NCBI RefSeq assembly: GCF_037038585.1
Contig: NC_092560.1
Span: 61,570,049 to 61,634,048 of the forward strand
DNA: 64,000 nucleotides
Direction: 5' to 3'
Source of the DNA: Patagioenas fasciata
Taxonomy: Eukaryota > Chordata > Aves > Columbiformes > Columbidae
The notes under the pieces were generated by a model. It did no database searches. It saw nothing but the letters and a program-made list of their open reading frames with translations, and had not been told where the DNA came from. Positions 39,801 through 50,560 of the stretch are shown one piece after another (the first letter of the stretch is position 1; the number at the start of each line of letters is the position of its first letter). Made by a program: the position numbers and the translations under genes.

Positions 39801-40174
39801 AACCATATGAACTTTAGGTTATAACTTTTACATATTTGAAAACAGACAAAAGTGAATAGACATGGTATAAAATATAATTTAATATAAACCAATTTTAACT
39901 TTGTGGTCTTCATAGGTGAGTGATAAGTATGATAATTTTTAAAAGTTGGGGACTTTACATTTTTTCTTTGAAACTGACTACCGATTTTTGCTCTGGCAGT
40001 CTCTACATAGAAGGCAGAAAGTTCTGTGTGAGCCCACAGATTAGAAAACTTAAAAAATGGATGAAGAAGAATAAGCACAAGATTCCCAGAAAAAAACCTC
40101 ACGGTAGAAAGCAGAGAAGAACCAAAATTATTAGAAAGAAAAGAAAAAATAACATGAAGAAGCAAGCCCCATGA
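27828..40174 (+). CDS. CCL28: C-C motif chemokine 28, three coding exons
   Basis: The coding sequence joins 27828-27891, 39118-39244 and 40000-40174: 366 nt, 121 aa plus stop. Residues 1 to about 20 form a hydrophobic signal peptide. The mature chain has the CC pair (Cys30, Cys31), then Cys58 and Cys73, giving the two disulfides of the chemokine fold. A C-terminal helix region with LKKWMKK follows, then a strongly basic tail in which about half of the residues are Lys or Arg. CCL28 attracts cells through CCR10 and CCR3, and its basic tail is antimicrobial in mammals. Human CCL28 has two further cysteines forming a third disulfide; both positions lack cysteine here. Identity rests on the residues ([16 protein letters not shown]) and on the TMEM267-CCL28-HMGCS1 order. 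CCL27 is the main alternative but sits elsewhere. Exon 1 is the least certain part, being 11 kb away. Confidence 0.85.
30455..30540. repeat. AT-rich microsatellite
   Basis: About 85 nt of interrupted TA and TTTA repeats. The right half holds an inverted pair, ataaagtatatatatat and its complement, around a short centre. No function is implied. Confidence 0.75.
30750..31522 (+). repeat. CR1 LINE fragment, 5'-truncated (subfamily B)
   Basis: This plus-strand copy begins within the RT ORF and runs to a 3' end reading tttcaaggtcccttccaatc and then ttctgtgtttctgtga. Fragmented frames contain [19 protein letters not shown] and [17 protein letters not shown], characteristic of the CR1 ORF2 C-terminus. 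A frameshift near 30945-31000 breaks the ORF, but the 163-codon C-terminal frame (30949-31440) is still open, suggesting a moderately young insertion. Confidence 0.92.
31523..32983. other. CCL28 intron 1, unremarkable stretch
   Basis: No gene or exon signal is recognised. A GT- and T-rich tract at about 31920-31998 includes a short run of GGT repeats. Confidence 0.5.
32984..33066. repeat. Perfect 38-bp inverted repeat with 7-nt spacer
   Basis: The left arm is 32984-33021 and the right arm 33029-33066, separated by aagaacc. The arms are exact reverse complements with no mismatch. It starts cctgagaatatctgcttgac and ends with the reverse complement. It has no terminal features of a known element and no obvious target-site duplication. 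It would form a hairpin in RNA from either strand. Confidence 0.95.
33067..35136. other. CCL28 intron 1, between the hairpin and the tandem repeat
   Basis: No supported gene. A CAAA-rich low-complexity tract lies at about 33487-33530. Confidence 0.5.
35137..35197 (+). repeat. 13-bp tandem repeat, about 4.5 copies
   Basis: The unit gctccagctcatt is repeated head to tail about four times with no change, then decays into gatccagctccctcc. It is a simple minisatellite in intron 1 of CCL28. Confidence 0.9.
35988..36016 (+). repeat. Short direct duplication
   Basis: The phrase aaataaaacacttaaata occurs twice in direct succession, separated by ccc. It is a local slippage or duplication product in the intron, just left of the large CR1. 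Confidence 0.8.
36240..39053 (+). repeat. Large decayed CR1 LINE copy with ORF2 remnants (subfamily C)
   Basis: It begins in an endonuclease/RT ORF region (tggtgggatggctcacatgg) and continues through RT remnants at about 37600-37836, where the plus frame reads [20 protein letters not shown]. It ends at a CR1 3' terminus (cattctgtgattctgtgaa). Many stops, frameshifts and an internal T-run at about 38843-38858 show long inactivity. It ends about 65 bp before exon 2 of CCL28. Confidence 0.85.
39118..39244 (+). CDS. CCL28: CCL28 exon 2 (CC motif to third cysteine)
   Basis: The exon follows the acceptor ctcttttttag and ends at ttat|gtaaga. It is read from phase 1 and ends in phase 2, as in other CC chemokine genes. 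It encodes [20 protein letters not shown] onward through [10 protein letters not shown] probable branch point, ttctaac, lies at about 39090-39096. Confidence 0.88.
39245..39999 (+). other. CCL28 intron 2
   Basis: A 755-bp intron from gtaaga to ctctggcag. It contains T-runs at about 39569-39581 and a short TAA repeat near 39680. Nothing else is recognised. Confidence 0.8.
40000..40174 (+). CDS. CCL28: CCL28 exon 3 (fourth cysteine and basic tail)
   Basis: It starts after ctctggcag and reads [13 protein letters not shown], then the WMKK helix and a lysine/arginine-rich tail, to TGA at 40172-40174. The tail lacks the extra cysteine that follows the helix in human CCL28. Confidence 0.88.
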
Positions 40175-41000
40175 TGAAGATACCTGCGAACAAAGATACC
40201 AGACTTCATCAGCCATGGATGATTGTAGCATTAAAATGACTTTTCAAATATCTGAGTGCTAGAGAAAGCAGTGGCAGAAAACATCAACTCCACACAAGAA
40301 TGATTCTGGTCAGATTACCAGCCAAATGACAAGGAGTTCTTGACAATGCCTTGTAGCAAGTGCTTGCTGCATCTGCTAGATCTATTGTTAGACTTAAATC
40401 CTCCTCTCTCCCGTCATGTTTTCATGGCAACCTCCCCTGTGATTTCTGTTTTAACATGGCAGTATGTAGTTACTTCCTCATCATTGCTCCATTTTCCCAG
40501 TCCCATTCTTGGTCCTTATTCGTCTTTGTCTGCAATCATCTTTGTGCTGTTACATGTTTTATTTCTGTTCTTCCAGTCATTAATTATTTTCTTTCCTTCT
40601 TACATAATTTTACAGATACATTTCCGGATACTAGTTCAGTTTAAGTTGGCCAAAACCATGTATTGTTTACTTATTCTAAACAACCTCTGCTCCCAGCTGT
40701 TATTGTAATGAAAAATCATTTCAGCGATAATAACCGAGCCTGTTCATCGGGCTCCAAGTGTGGCATCCAAAGCTATGCAACAAAAATAATTTCCATTTCT
40801 TTCTTTCATTCAATTCCCTATTGAAATCCTTCAGCTGGGTCTTTCCTGCCCTCTTTGCTGCATTTCTCTTAATTACCCTTGAGGATTGCATGTGTCTATC
40901 AAGGCCTTTCTTTGAAGACTAACAATAAATGCCAGTCTGGCTCTCCTCTCCATAGTCCCCCTCTCACTGCATGGCACTGCCTTCTCCTGTGTGGCAGTCT
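40175..41000 (+). other. CCL28: CCL28 3' UTR region
   Basis: A polyadenylation hexamer AATAAA lies at 40924-40929 and another at 41410-41415. No coding potential is recognised. The true end of the transcript cannot be read from sequence. Confidence 0.45.
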
Positions 41001-44000
41001 CCAATTCCTTCCCTCCCTCCTTCCTTGGAAACTTTAGGCTAATTTACTATTTCCACAAAGCCACCTCAGTCAAAGGCACTTTTCCTCAGACACACACATG
41101 TGGAAAGCAGCAAATGAGGGAAAAGAGTGGTCTTAAAAACAGTAAGTGCCATAGAATGCATACTTAAAATATTCATCTGATGAGCCAAAAATACTTAATA
41201 TAGCAGCATAATTCTGTTCTTCTTGCTCTTCACCTACTAATTACTGTTTGTTTTCATTCACTGTATTTGCCTTAAATTAGCTCCTCTGAATTTTCTCTTG
41301 TATTTGTTTTGAAATTGCTACGTCTAACTACCTACATACTCCAAGCATGGGAGAAAGCACAGCAGGTGACAGTGGACAGAAGCAGCTGCTGATGGCTTCC
41401 CTAACATAAAATAAAGATGAATATCTGTAGCAAGGTCACTAGAGATTAGATAGCATACACCCACAGATGCACATCTGATGAAAGAAACTGGCTCCTTTCA
41501 AAACAGATAAGAAACAATTATCTTCTCTGATGAGGCAACAGCCTCCCAACGGGGATGAAGCAACTCACCTACCTCTTCTTCCAGCTTCCAGGGAATATTG
41601 TGTGGGCCATGCAAACTGGCAGAGCTCCATCCTGCTGACATGACACGCAGGACGCCTTGTGCCAGGAGCCAGGTTTGGTGTTGCTTTCTCTGTCTCTGAA
41701 CATGCACAGAAGCTCTTCCTCCCAAACGCCGCGTCCGGGGGAGGCAGAGGATGTGACCCTGGCTGATGCAAGCTGCGGTGGCACATGTTTCACACCATTT
41801 TGTGTGCACTCTGATGTGTACTGTGATGCCTGGACACCGCATGATTTAGTAAATGGGTATTAGGCAGAACCCAGTCCTCCTGGGCCCAGGTCAGCAGAGC
41901 ACCTGGAGCACTAAATTGCTGAAATATATTGCACTACGGTATTGATATCTTACTGTTTCTGGCAGTTCTATTTATTTTCTTCCTTGTGTTCTGCTCAAGA
42001 TTCCATATTTTACCTTCACACTTCCCTCTTGAGTCACACATTTCTAGATGGGTTTATGATAGCATCTCAATTCCTCATGCAACCATCAATGCAACCAGTG
42101 GCCTTCTGGGTGTGTAGAGTGTATCCTAAGTACTGACCAAAGTATGGAGTGTACCCTGATTTCCATGCCTGCTGTATTGGAGATACTGAGCATTCCATGG
42201 GATCAGAGAATGCAACTAACTTCCCAGCCTATCGCAGGCATGTCTGAGGCCCCTGTGAACCATTCGACCACTTCACTTACACTTGCCACTTGGTAAAGTC
42301 AAGTCAGGAAAGTCTGTGAAATTGGAAAATGCAGCAAAGTCAAGCTGGGAGTACAGATAGGAAAAGTGAAACTGTGAGCCTCTATGAGACCACAGCAGCA
42401 CTACCATTGAGAATGGGAACTCTTGGGTACCCAGCCAGGGTAGTGGGAAGTCCCGTCCCTGCTGGCTTCGGCACAGGCTGCTGGGAAGCTCCACACAGTC
42501 CTGGCTTGCAGACCAGTCCTCTGGCCTCGGTTGTCTCTCTGGTTTGGGGATTAGTATCTTCTTCCTACTGATGACCTCCTTTTGTACTGTCAGCTTTTCT
42601 GTCCCCTCACATTATATTCTTATCTGTTCAGCAGTTACTGCTTTCTATTTGAAATAATAACACTGCTGCCGTTCCTCCTCTTATGCATATTGCATAAAAA
42701 AAGTAAAGTGTGTTCTAAATGCATTTTTATCATTTTTAATAACTGGAATGGTTAAAATGTCACAAATATTTTAGGACCTAACCAGATCTGCAATTCAAAT
42801 ACTATTGAAATATATGCGTTTACTGGACCTACTTTAACAAGACAGGCTTTTATAGTTTTGTTTACACCTCCCTGTTCTCCAGTGTGTGTGCTATTTCATA
42901 TCAGGTTCTCCTGGATTCAGTAGATCAAACTGAGAGACTGTGAGATGACACAAGTCCTCTCCCAGCTACCAACTGTGTTCCAAGTTTGGGTTCTTGGGCA
43001 TTCTTTTGAGAGTTTAACAACTTCTACTAGTCATTAAACCAAAAAGCTTTCTGACCCAATATTGGTATATGAAGTATCAGAACAACACTTGAAAGATCTA
43101 CTGCCTGGTACAGTTTCATTTATCCCTGAACCCTGACCCACAAATACATAAAAAAACCAGCTTTTGGTTTCCAGACCTTCACTTGAGTGACCTCATATTC
43201 CCTGTACCTGAGCATTATTTTTGACCTTTGCTATTTTGTACTTGGCAAAAAAATAAAATCAATATTTCTTTCAATAAAGTCATCTCAACATCTTGTTTTG
43301 CTGAACATATTATTATGGGACAGGAGACTCTTTTGCCTGAAAATGCTGGCTAAAATTCTCTTTTCAATGGGTTTAGACACCCAAAGATGTAGTTGGCATC
43401 TGAAAACCCCAGTGAGCATTTTAGTGACTTATGCGTAGCTCCAATAGAACTAAAGCCAAGCTAGGCCTGTAATTAATATCATTAAAAATTATCATAAATT
43501 CACTTTTAACAGGTTTTAAAAAACAACTTTAATCATCTGGCTGTTTCATTTATTTTAAAAATAATTAACTTCGCCTAATATGACAGTCTCTATCTCTCTA
43601 AGAGACTTCAGGAAAAAAAAAAAGTCACAGACAGGATTGCTTGAAAATTACTAAACAGAAGCAGAGAACCTGTTGGGTCTCTTTGAGGATAAGCCAGTGC
43701 CCCTAAATTTGATACATAGGCTTAAAACTAGAAGTAAAGGTGAGTCATGAGAGAGCAAATACTTTTCTTTCGAAACAGTACTGGATTAGGAAATCCCACC
43801 CACCTTTACACAGCTGAAAAATGGTGAGAGAGGCTCAAATTCAAACTCCTATTTTATCAAAACAACCTGGATTTTAACAGAGAAAGAGGAAGCGTGGTTT
43901 TCCTCGCACTAGCAACATTTGAGCAGGTTTCTGCTCCAAGCTTATTCTCAGTTATGCTGAGTTTCTTTCGTAGTACTGTCTTTATTAAAAGGACATCTCC

Positions 44001-46880
44001 TTTCTCAGGTTTTGAGTTCTAATGTTACTGAGGTGCCGCATTCATTTTGGTACATTAGTCCAAATTACCGAATACAGTCTCTGTTGAAAATCCCATGGGA
44101 CAGACTGGCTAAGCTCTCGAGCCACAAAAGGAAAATTACCAGAATTCTCAAAAGCTGGGCTGAAAATAGTGGCAATCACATGTCTGGAACACAATTTGGT
44201 TAGAGGACTATAATTAATTACCTAAGAGGTTTGGAACAAGATTCACCAACAATTTAAATGATATTACTTCAATATTTGCAAGAAAATCGTATAAAGCAAT
44301 TGTAGTCTATTCTATTGCAATAGCAGTATAGGCAGGTCCCTTCTTGTGAAGACAGTAGTAATTTTTTGTATGTATTGCCTTGCAATACGTTCAGTGACAG
44401 GAAAAGCAGATAAGAGGCTCATAAAACTGAATAAAAATAATGCTATTGACAACAATTATAAAATAAATTGTACTGTTTAATAAGAAAATATAGTACATAT
44501 TAGGCTATAAGGAATTAGTCATTAAAGAAGTCTGCAAGAGGAGGACTTCTGGACTTGACGCAAATTTAAATTAGCATCTGGATCCAGAAACATCCTGAGG
44601 AGGCAAATATGATACATTATTTTAGCAGTGTAGATTAGATACCTGATCTCTGAATTTAACCTCAGATAATTGTTAAGAAACTGGGACTGCACTGTGTCCT
44701 TAAGCTGAGTTTTAAGATTCTGAAAATCCAGCAGCTGTCTGTCACATTTTACCTTTCACCTTTTACCTTTTCTTCATCATCTGCAGCATGCGAACTTTAA
44801 ATGCGCCTCTGTACTGGCACAACAGGAGAATATGGTTATAATTTTATCGACTACAGGTGATTTACAAAGGTTTGTTTTGAACGTACATGATTTTGAATCA
44901 ATAGCAATGGTTTCATGCATGCCTATGTCATGCCGTCTTCTCTGACACGGAAGTTAATGTAAGAGACTGTGAGAGGTCATTCATCATCTTGTACCACAGA
45001 CCCTGGAAAAGAAAGCAATAATATGGATCATTTCCCCAGGCTAATCTTGGTAATTTTGGCACCTTTTTTGATCATATCTGTGAAGATGTAATGAGGACAA
45101 CAAGATTACTATTTACATCTGCATTTATTGTTGACTACACACCAAAAAAAAAATTGCAAAGACCAATTCTGCTTTTCCCATTTTGAGAGCAAACATGACA
45201 TTTTTCAGAAAACAAACAAACAAACAAACAACAACAAACAACAAAAAACCCCATACAAACAAACCCCACCACTGTGTAAGTGCATGCCTACAGAGTGAAG
45301 CTGGCACGAGCAGCAAGTTAGCTCTGCAAGGGCAGGAGAGCCAGGAACTGAACGTGACAAGGCAGGCAGGGCAGTGGCCTTGCTGGCAAGTGCACAACAA
45401 AGCAGAGCAGGGCAGTGACAGTGAGCAGGGTCAACCAAGAATCCAGGGTTTCAGGCCAGTCTGCAGTGATGAGCAGATCAGAGGTGAAGCTGGGAAGTCA
45501 AGTAAGTGGCTTGGGACCACAGGGACGCAGCTGGGCACAAGGACACCCGCTACAGTTCAGATACAGCCCCCCAGTGAAGGGGAAGAAGCAATGAGGCTCT
45601 CCGCACAGCTCTTTTTGCTGCAGCCCTGTCCCAGGCTGCAGAAGTGCATTGTACCGGAGCCAGGCCCATGCACAGGGAGATGAGCCCCCAGGGAGCGGGG
45701 AAGGGGCTGCAAGGTCTCGGGGTGCACTTGCAGCCCTCACTTGAGCTCCTGAAAATCCAACAAGACGGATGGCTTCATCTCCTGGGTACCTGTTCTGTCT
45801 TACAGCCAGGACTGCCCGTGCAACCCCATGTCAGGAAGCATTTTGCCACCAAAGCACACAATGAGAGGCTGGCGTTAGCAACCCATATTTAAGTCTAGAA
45901 CAAAGGCATGGTTCTGCTTTTGGTTTTTCTCTTTGTGGTAGGAAGGGAAAAGTAGGAGGAATTCAAGTTTTAGGTTCCCAGAGCAGAAGTTCAACTTTTC
46001 TAACAAGAAGTCTGTTTGGTGTGTAGGCAGAGAATGTGTGTGTCTACATGACCTAACCGTGCCATTACCTACTTAGTTTGCAACGTGTTTTTTCAGAATT
46101 ACAAATGGAACTGGCTTGTACACAGACTGGCATAAGCTTATCAGAAGACTGCAGGGTAACGTGCAAACAAAACTTTTGATTTCTCAGTAGTGTTTCTCAA
46201 TCCTTGCACTACAAAGAGTTACATGAAAAATCTGTGATTCTATGTGACAATAGCAGAACAGTTACAAGTGCAAAACAGATTCAACAAACATGACAGGAGT
46301 TAAGTCTTTCAGTGACAGTTTTTCCCTTTCTTTTGCATTATTTTTACATGCCCTTAAAATGGCAGAAATAATACAGTTTCAACACCTTCACACTGTGGGT
46401 GGCAAGCAAAGTGTTGTCTTTGCCTAGCTGTAGCAATCAGATGTCACAGAACCTGACACTGGCTGCTAAGGGAGTATATTTCTTCGACTTGAGCAAACTA
46501 TCAAGGCTTTAAAATAGGTCTGTAAATTTTATGAAGCACTTTCCCATCTGCAACAGGTGATGCCCAGTAAGCTGTGCAGCAATGGGTTAGCTGGATATCA
46601 GCCATCATAGTGCCTACAGGCCGCCGAGGTTGGCATGTGAAACCCATACATTAGCTAATTGTGAATTTGCCAAGTGCCAATAACGCCATGAGATATGACT
46701 TGGCTCACTGTGGATTTAACAAGCTGGGAAGAGATGTGACGGGAGGATCCAGGGCAGGCAGGGCAGGACATCGCCTCCTCCATGGGGCAGAGCCCTGTGC
46801 AAGCACCCAGCGCCTGGTCCTGGCCCGCCACGGGAAGGACCGTGGGCAGGTTTCAGAGGCCCAAGACACTGGGCTGCACT
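41001..46880. other. Intergenic region between CCL28 and HMGCS1
   Basis: No gene is supported. A CAAA-rich tract lies at about 45209-45265. It is followed to about 45560 by a GC-richer segment with many AGG and CAGG words that looks like an old repeat but which I cannot name. Open frames in it overlap on both strands and have no family features. Confidence 0.45.
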
Positions 46881-47223
46881 CCCTGAACCGAGTTACCTGC
46901 ACCACGGCCTCCTGCTGCCCCGCAGCCCCCTGCCCGCCCCGGCCTGATGACGCCGCAACAGCCCTGGGGCCCCTCTCAGCGCGCCGCTGCCGCCTCCCAG
47001 CCCCTCACCCGCGGCCCTCCGCGCCCGATCTCAGCCCCCGGAGACGTCGGGACCCGTCGGGCTGGGCCCGGGTCCAGAAGTCCGGTCCGGCGCCGGGGCG
47101 GCTGATGAGGAGGTTGTGGCCGGGTCGGGCGGGCCTCGCCTCCCGTTGCCGGGCAACCGCCTCCTCGCCTCGCCGGGGACCGGCAGCCGTGCTACCCTCA
47201 CCCGCCGTCGGCAGGGCGCTCCC

Positions 47224-47402
47224 ATTGGCTCCCCCCGCGCTGCTCTCGGCTCCCATTGAGCGCCCGCCGCCGCTGCCGCGTCCTCATTGGCGCGCTGCCC
47301 TCTGGCCACGCCGCGTCACTTTCTCACGCCATTGCCCCCGCCTTCTCAGCCAGCTGCGAGTCGCCCGGCGGGCGGGGCCTGGGAAGAGGCAGCTGTGATT
47401 GG
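47224..47402 (+). promoter_or_regulatory. HMGCS1: Inverted CCAAT boxes (NF-Y sites) upstream of HMGCS1
   Basis: ATTGG, the reverse of CCAAT, occurs at 47224-47228, 47286-47290 and 47398-47402, each in a GC-rich setting. HMG-CoA synthase promoters are known to use NF-Y with SREBP for sterol control. Imperfect SRE-like cctcaccc words occur nearby (about 47196-47205 forward, 47503-47512 reverse). No perfect SRE was found by eye. Confidence 0.5.
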
Positions 47403-47453
47403 CGGGAGGAGCTGCCGCTCAGGGCGCGGGCCGGAGCCGGGGCGGCGGGGCTG

Positions 47454-47460
47454 TTTAAAG
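47454..47460 (+). promoter_or_regulatory. HMGCS1: TATA-like box of HMGCS1
   Basis: TTTAAAG stands alone in a GC-rich stretch, 52 nt after the last inverted CCAAT box. Transcription would start near 47480-47490. This fits a short noncoding exon ending at 47555. Confidence 0.5.
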
Positions 47461-47484
47461 GCGCCACTTGCCGGCGCCCTGTGT

Positions 47485-47555
47485 TTTCCCCGATTCGTGC
47501 GAACGGGTGAGGGTGCGGAGCGGCGAGCGACACCGGGAGCCATCATCTCTGACAG
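47485..47555 (+). other. HMGCS1: HMGCS1 noncoding exon 1 (predicted)
   Basis: The segment ends at a consensus donor, gacag|gtgagg, with GT at 47556-47557. The start is estimated from the TATA-like box and is uncertain. HMGCS1 genes have a short untranslated first exon, with the start codon in exon 2. Confidence 0.55.
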
Positions 47556-47772
47556 GTGAGGGCGGCTCGGCACCTGGAGGCCTTTGGGCTGGACGGTGTG
47601 CGCCGCCGTCTCAGCGCCGGGCAGCGGCCCCTGCGTGTCCTCTCCGCCGCGACGGGAGGCGCGTGAGGCGGCGTGGCTGCGGAGCCGCCTGCGGGGTTTG
47701 GGGATGGGTCGGCATAGTTAGAAGCGGTATTTTCAGTGCACGCAAGCGTGTTGGCACTAGTGCCTGCAGTGC

Positions 47773-47880
47773 GGCAAGAGGGGAGGAAAAAAAAGGAGGA
47801 AAAATGGAGAAAGGGAAAAAAAGAGAGAGAAAAAAGTATGATAGAGGAAAAAGGGAAGGAAGAAAAAAGCAAAAGAGGCG
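47773..47880 (+). repeat. Purine-rich (GA) tract
   Basis: About 105 nt are almost wholly A and G on the plus strand, broken by only a few pyrimidines (for example tatgata at about 47838). It lies about 220 nt inside the first intron of HMGCS1. Such tracts can form triplex structures; that is only a possibility here. Confidence 0.8.
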
Positions 47881-49979
47881 TGTGAGTGTCTCTTAACGCT
47901 GGTGTCAGTCTGCACAGGGCGCCGGGCGCTGCCGGGAGCATCATGGAACATCTCCCGGGCACGGCGTGCGGCGCTCCCTGCCCGGGGCAGACGATGACGC
48001 CAAACGCCGTCTGAAAGAGCCGGTGCCGGGCGCGCTGGGCGCTTCCTCCCGTCCTGCCCGCGGGGGAAGCACCCCGGCTGGGTGCGCTGTGGTGGGCGGC
48101 TGCAGCGGGGCTCTGCCGGGCTCTGCCCCCGCCTCGGGCTCCACAAAGAAGCCCGAAAGCGGCGACGCCTTCGGCGTGTCGCTTTGTTGCTTCTCCGTGT
48201 CGCGACAGAGGCGCCCACCCAAGGTGGGGAGGGCGGGGCGGGCGTGGCCTTCTGCTCAGGCCACCCACCATCACGCAGGACGAAGGCAGCCGGGTGCTGC
48301 CCCCGGCGATGCTGGCGGCTGCTGCACGGGTGTGGGCATCTCGGCACTCACTCGTGCTGCTGACCGAGCCCCGTTCTCGGATGTGCCGGGCGTGCATCCG
48401 GAGGGAGGGCACCCCAGCGCGGGAGGCGCTGCGGGTGGGCTCTCACGAGTTAACTCAAGGTGCCGTCTCTGCGGTTCGGTGTTTGTACGCGTTTTGCCCG
48501 CCTCCCACGCAGCCCCACCCCGTGAGCCCGCAGGTGAGCGGGGCGCGGGGATGCCACGTCCACGCACGGCCTGTGCCGTGGCGAGTGCGGGTGGCGGCAG
48601 GGACCTCTCGTGGCGTGACCGCTGTCCTGCATGCGCTGGGCACCTGTGGACCTTTCGGCTCTGCGGGGATGACTAGGTGATGTCATGGCTGTAGCTGCCA
48701 GGTCATCACTGCTTAACTTCCGAGGAACAGCGTGCGGTGGCTCCGCTATCATCACCAAAGCCTCTTCCCTGGGTTCCCCAGAGGTGAAACCCCAGAAGGA
48801 GTTACCAAGTGTACTGCTTCTAGCCAACAGCCTGAGGGCTTATTTTCTAATTTTCATGTAAGTGTTCTGTATGAATTAGAACTTAGGCAGAAAATGACAA
48901 AGTCCAATTATTGACAAAATACTCTCAAATTCTTAACAAAAGCAAATAAAGCTACCAGTTTTTATGGGAGAACATATTTCTGGCAATGTTTGCAGAAAGA
49001 AGTGTGTGTTTCATGCTGCTCATCCACTCCTTATACAACCTTAGGGGGATGCGAAATATAGCAGGTTTCTTGTTTATTTATATTAAAGCATTTGAGGTCC
49101 TCCGTCTTTTAAAATAAATTGTACTTTTGAGTGCTCTTTCATTTTCAGTAAAAACTCAATGATGGGAACTTGTTTACTGTTTGAGCAAGAGGACAGAAGA
49201 CTCTTTGTTTTACAGCAAGTAAATGATTTTTCCTGAAATGACTGACTAAAATAACGTGTTATATGTCTCATTTTCTTCAGTAATCGGAGCAAACTTATAA
49301 AGCCATGTTTTCCATTGCAGTACAGCCTGACAGTCCTGACTGCTGCTGTGTTAGGTGCATTTGGTCAGCTTGGTGTTTGATAAGCTATGAGAATACAATA
49401 GAAAGAGCCTCCCTTTAGTTGTCTTCTGTAGGAAGTTTTCTGATGAGAGAACTGCAGCCAGTATGAATTAAATGCCAGTTTTGATCTCAAAGTTCTGTAA
49501 GGAACAAGCACAGAGCAGAGTGTTTTCTTCAGCCCTCACCAATAATGCAAATCCTCTTCGCATACTGAGTTTCCTAATAATTCACTGACTGGTTAAAAGC
49601 CACTGTTCTATGGCTATTACAGGTGAGGTCCATTATGTGCTGCATGCATTGCATTTTAGTATATAACTTAAATAAAATTATTACTGCAAGAGTCTTTGAA
49701 GTCCCTTTCAGCTTTCTGGCTCTTGGAGCAGAATCAGCTCAGCTTTTGTACAAGGCTCATCCTTGGGGTGTCTGCCAGACCCTGTGCTGAGCCAGCAGTG
49801 GTCTGTATTTCTTTTTCATCCCCTTTTGATGGAAATGAGGTGTTTTCTGCCAGAAAGAGGGCTGAACCCCGAAGCCCTTTTCCCAGCTGGTGCCTCCGGA
49901 TCTTGCTGTCGATGGCGTGTCTGCATTCATAGAGGGAGCCAGAAAGCATCATCCTCCTCCCCTACAGTCTCTATGCAGA

Positions 49980-50560
49980 TTTGGGGTAAAACGGCGAGTT
50001 TTGTCCCCCGGCGCTGCGCCGTGTCTCCAGGAGGTGGCGTGTGACTGGCCGAGACGGGACGTGATCCTGGTATCTCCTGGAGGGGTCCTCCGGAGCACCG
50101 AGGCTCCCTTCCCTGCCTGTGGCTTTCGGGAAGCTGTGATGGGTTTAAGCAGAGAAGGTTGTCATCGCTTCCAGGTGACAGCTCGGAAGCGCCGCCCCCG
50201 GGGGAGGAGCTCCCCGCGCCTGCGCAGTAGCCGCCTGCGCAAGCCGGTGTGCGCAGCGCGCATGCGCGGCCCGAGGCGCCGGCAGCCGGGCATGGGATTC
50301 CGCAACGTGTAAGGGCCGGGGGCCACGGGCGGGACGTGGGGGAGGCCGGGGGTGGTCGGGCTCCGCGCTGCGCCGAGCCCATGCTGCGGGTGGGACGCAC
50401 CGTGGCTGTTCCACGCCACCCTTCGTGGCTTTTCGCCGTCTCCTTGTCCGGGCCCTGGGTAACCTTGAAGCGCGTTAGGGCAGGGGGGCGCCCGCCGCCC
50501 TCAGCGCGGCCGGGGCGGCGGTCACCTGGGGTGACGGCCTGCGTGCAGGAGAGACCCCTG
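49980..50560. promoter_or_regulatory. Second CpG island with NRF-1-like sites
   Basis: A separate GC- and CpG-rich block lies inside the HMGCS1 5' UTR intron. It has three NRF-1-like words in about 50 nt: gcgcctgcgcag (50216-50227), ccgcctgcgcaa (50231-50242) and the palindrome cgcgcatgcgcg (50257-50268). A donor-like gt|gtaagg follows at 50307-50314. This fits an alternative HMGCS1 promoter and first exon; an unannotated antisense transcript is another possibility. Confidence 0.6.

Larger units (their letters stand above)
46890..48690. promoter_or_regulatory. HMGCS1: CpG island over the HMGCS1 promoter
   Basis: GC content and CpG frequency rise sharply here compared with the AT-rich flanks. 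The island spans the predicted core promoter, the noncoding first exon and the first part of intron 1. Long overlapping open frames on both strands are a by-product of high GC. An A/G-rich tract interrupts it at about 47773-47880. Confidence 0.85.

Noticed and set aside
45183-45683. 166-codon open frame after a CAAA-rich tract
   Set aside because: It starts inside low-complexity sequence and overlaps open frames on the other strand. No domain or splice structure supports it.
46661-48680. Several long open frames on both strands around the HMGCS1 promoter
   Set aside because: They overlap each other on both strands in a CpG island, are rich in Arg, Pro, Ala and Gly, and are explained by scarcity of stop codons in GC-rich DNA.
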